Assembly (NCBI GenBank): GCA_963920575.1
Contig: OY986971.1
Span: forward strand, 7,690,779 to 7,754,778
From: Narthecium ossifragum
Lineage: Eukaryota > Streptophyta > Magnoliopsida > Dioscoreales > Nartheciaceae
Direction of reading: 5' to 3'
DNA length: 64,000 nucleotides
Within the stretch, counting starts at the first letter, position 1; every line of letters starts with the position of its first letter. Below the pieces are notes generated by a model. It worked only from the letters and a program-made list of their open reading frames with translations. It ran no database searches and was not told the DNA's origin. Positions 62,919 through 64,000 of the stretch are shown here, piece after piece. Position numbers and translations under genes: made by a program.

Positions 62919-64000
62919 TGTCACGCCCCGCCCCAATTTAAAATAATATATTCCAAATTTCTCAAAAAATTCTGCATGACCCTTGGGCATGGGGACGTGA
63001 GGTCACTATTACAACATTTCAATCACTAATAAAATATAAATTTATAACATTTAATCACACTATTTCTCTTTACAATTATTCACCACATCTAAGGGCACAT
63101 ACGCCCACAACATTTCAAATAATATACATGTACCTGTATTCAATTTATCAGATTTCATGTACATAGGATTTGTAAACATCAAAATACAGGATATGACAAC
63201 CCATTTTCCATTTCCAACATAAACAGGCTTTATCATATATAAGAGATGAACAAAATACAAAAATGACTCCTTATCCCTGCACAGGACCTCCATGGACTGC
63301 ACTGGTCTCTGGCATACCCATAGGTCCTCCTGCACAAAAACCAAAACCTAACAAGAATGAGCTCTAAAGCCTAGTTGGAGTCACCAACTAAGACACTGGT
63401 GTACACCCACCTATCCTAGTATACTGCCCAAGTATGGTCTGGCTAGTATGGGTAAGTCTTACATGCACAGCACCGCGTCCAGCCGCCAACGCTAGCCCAT
63501 ACCCCTATAGACTCTATACCCGGCCCCAGTATACTAGTATAGGTACAACATCCACCTATCCTAGTTTACTGATCCTAGTATAGTCTGGCTAGTCTGGGCA
63601 GTCTTACATGCACAGCACCGCCTCCGGCCGCCAACGCTCACCCAGACCCCTATAGACTCTATACAGGCCTCACTATACTAGTATAGGCAACACACTCTCA
63701 AGTCATATCCTCAATCAGATCAAATCCTCAAGTCAGATCCTCAATCAGATCAAATCCTCAAGTCAGATCCTCAATCAGATCAAATCCTCAAATCAGATTT
63801 TTAATCAGATTAAAGTCCTCAGATCAAGTCATCAACTAGTCCCTAGACTCTGACTAGTCTAGCTACAGTACCTGACTAGACCCAACCATAACCCCAATCC
63901 TATCATGTATGCACAAGACAAAGAACATAGCAATAAAGCCAATAACAATCATCATATATTCATACAATACAAGGAAACATCATAGCATAACATAGCATCG
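62919..64000 (-). repeat. Family B LTR (B4), inverted, cut by window end
   Basis: It begins TGTCACGCCCCGCCCC and follows B3 closely in reverse, including the two ~148-base repeats (63400-63690) and the ATCAGATCAAATCCTCAAGT tandem units (63700-63790). Whether it is a solo LTR or part of a full element cannot be told from this window. Confidence 0.85.

Noticed and set aside
1..64000. tRNA, rRNA, snoRNA or microRNA genes
   Set aside because: I saw no cloverleaf with A and B boxes, no rRNA core words and no convincing single microRNA hairpin. The tRNA-like words at 17973 and 36749 are primer binding sites. The foldbacks are long repeats rather than miRNA precursors.

Overview
The window is about 64 kb of plant nuclear DNA that consists almost entirely of transposable elements. 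It contains long-LTR Ty3/gypsy elements, Mutator-like elements (MULEs), a CACTA terminus, a LINE and captured fragments of plant genes. The single intact host gene has a GC-rich coding sequence, and one captured fragment resembles a grass-type auxin dioxygenase, so a monocot with a sizeable, heterochromatin-rich genome is likely. The species cannot be named from the sequence.

Layout, 1-29 kb: one degenerate Athila/Tat-like gypsy element on the minus strand (called G1 here) has been cut into pieces by later insertions. Its integrase, RNase H, RT, protease and gag pieces lie at 934-1002, 8717-11219, 13223-13323, 21979-24055 and 28422-28840. The insertions are mostly solo LTRs of a second family (family A, 2.0-2.6 kb, starting TGTGAGG and ending GTGTGACA). 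Most can be dated relative to each other by 5-bp target-site duplications (TSDs): TGGTT, a near match at CGGGG/CGGCG, GAAAT, GGGCC, ATAGA and AGCCG. One is a palindromic LTR with the same U5 end at both termini (13324-21973). It hosts a complete non-autonomous element of a third family (family B, 15713-21187, TSD TTGTG).

Layout, 29-45 kb: a Mutator transposase fragment fused to a dioxygenase exon is followed by a complete but broken Tekay/Del-type gypsy element on the minus strand (30084 to at least 38749). This is the likely autonomous relative of family B. After a 200-base assembly gap comes a Pack-MULE carrying the last exon of the 18S rRNA methyltransferase BUD23. Next comes a truncated copy of the 5' flank of the BAHD gene, which is interrupted by a segment holding organellar asparaginyl-tRNA synthetase and universal stress protein fragments and ending in a CACTA terminus.

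Layout, 45-55 kb: a second dioxygenase fragment, then two MULEs with clear 9-bp TSDs (46060-49609 and 49826-52828). The second copy of the BAHD 5' flank follows, with a small MITE between the TATA box and the start codon, and then the intact BAHD acyltransferase gene (53414-54706).

Layout, 55-64 kb: the 5' LTR and gag of another gypsy element (family D), a LINE split by a solo LTR of family B, and two further LTR fragments at the right edge. There is no evidence of genes working together as a pathway. The biology on show is layered transposition, LTR recombination, gene-fragment capture and promoter remodelling around one acyltransferase gene. Small tandem repeats built from short palindromes recur in several unrelated elements.
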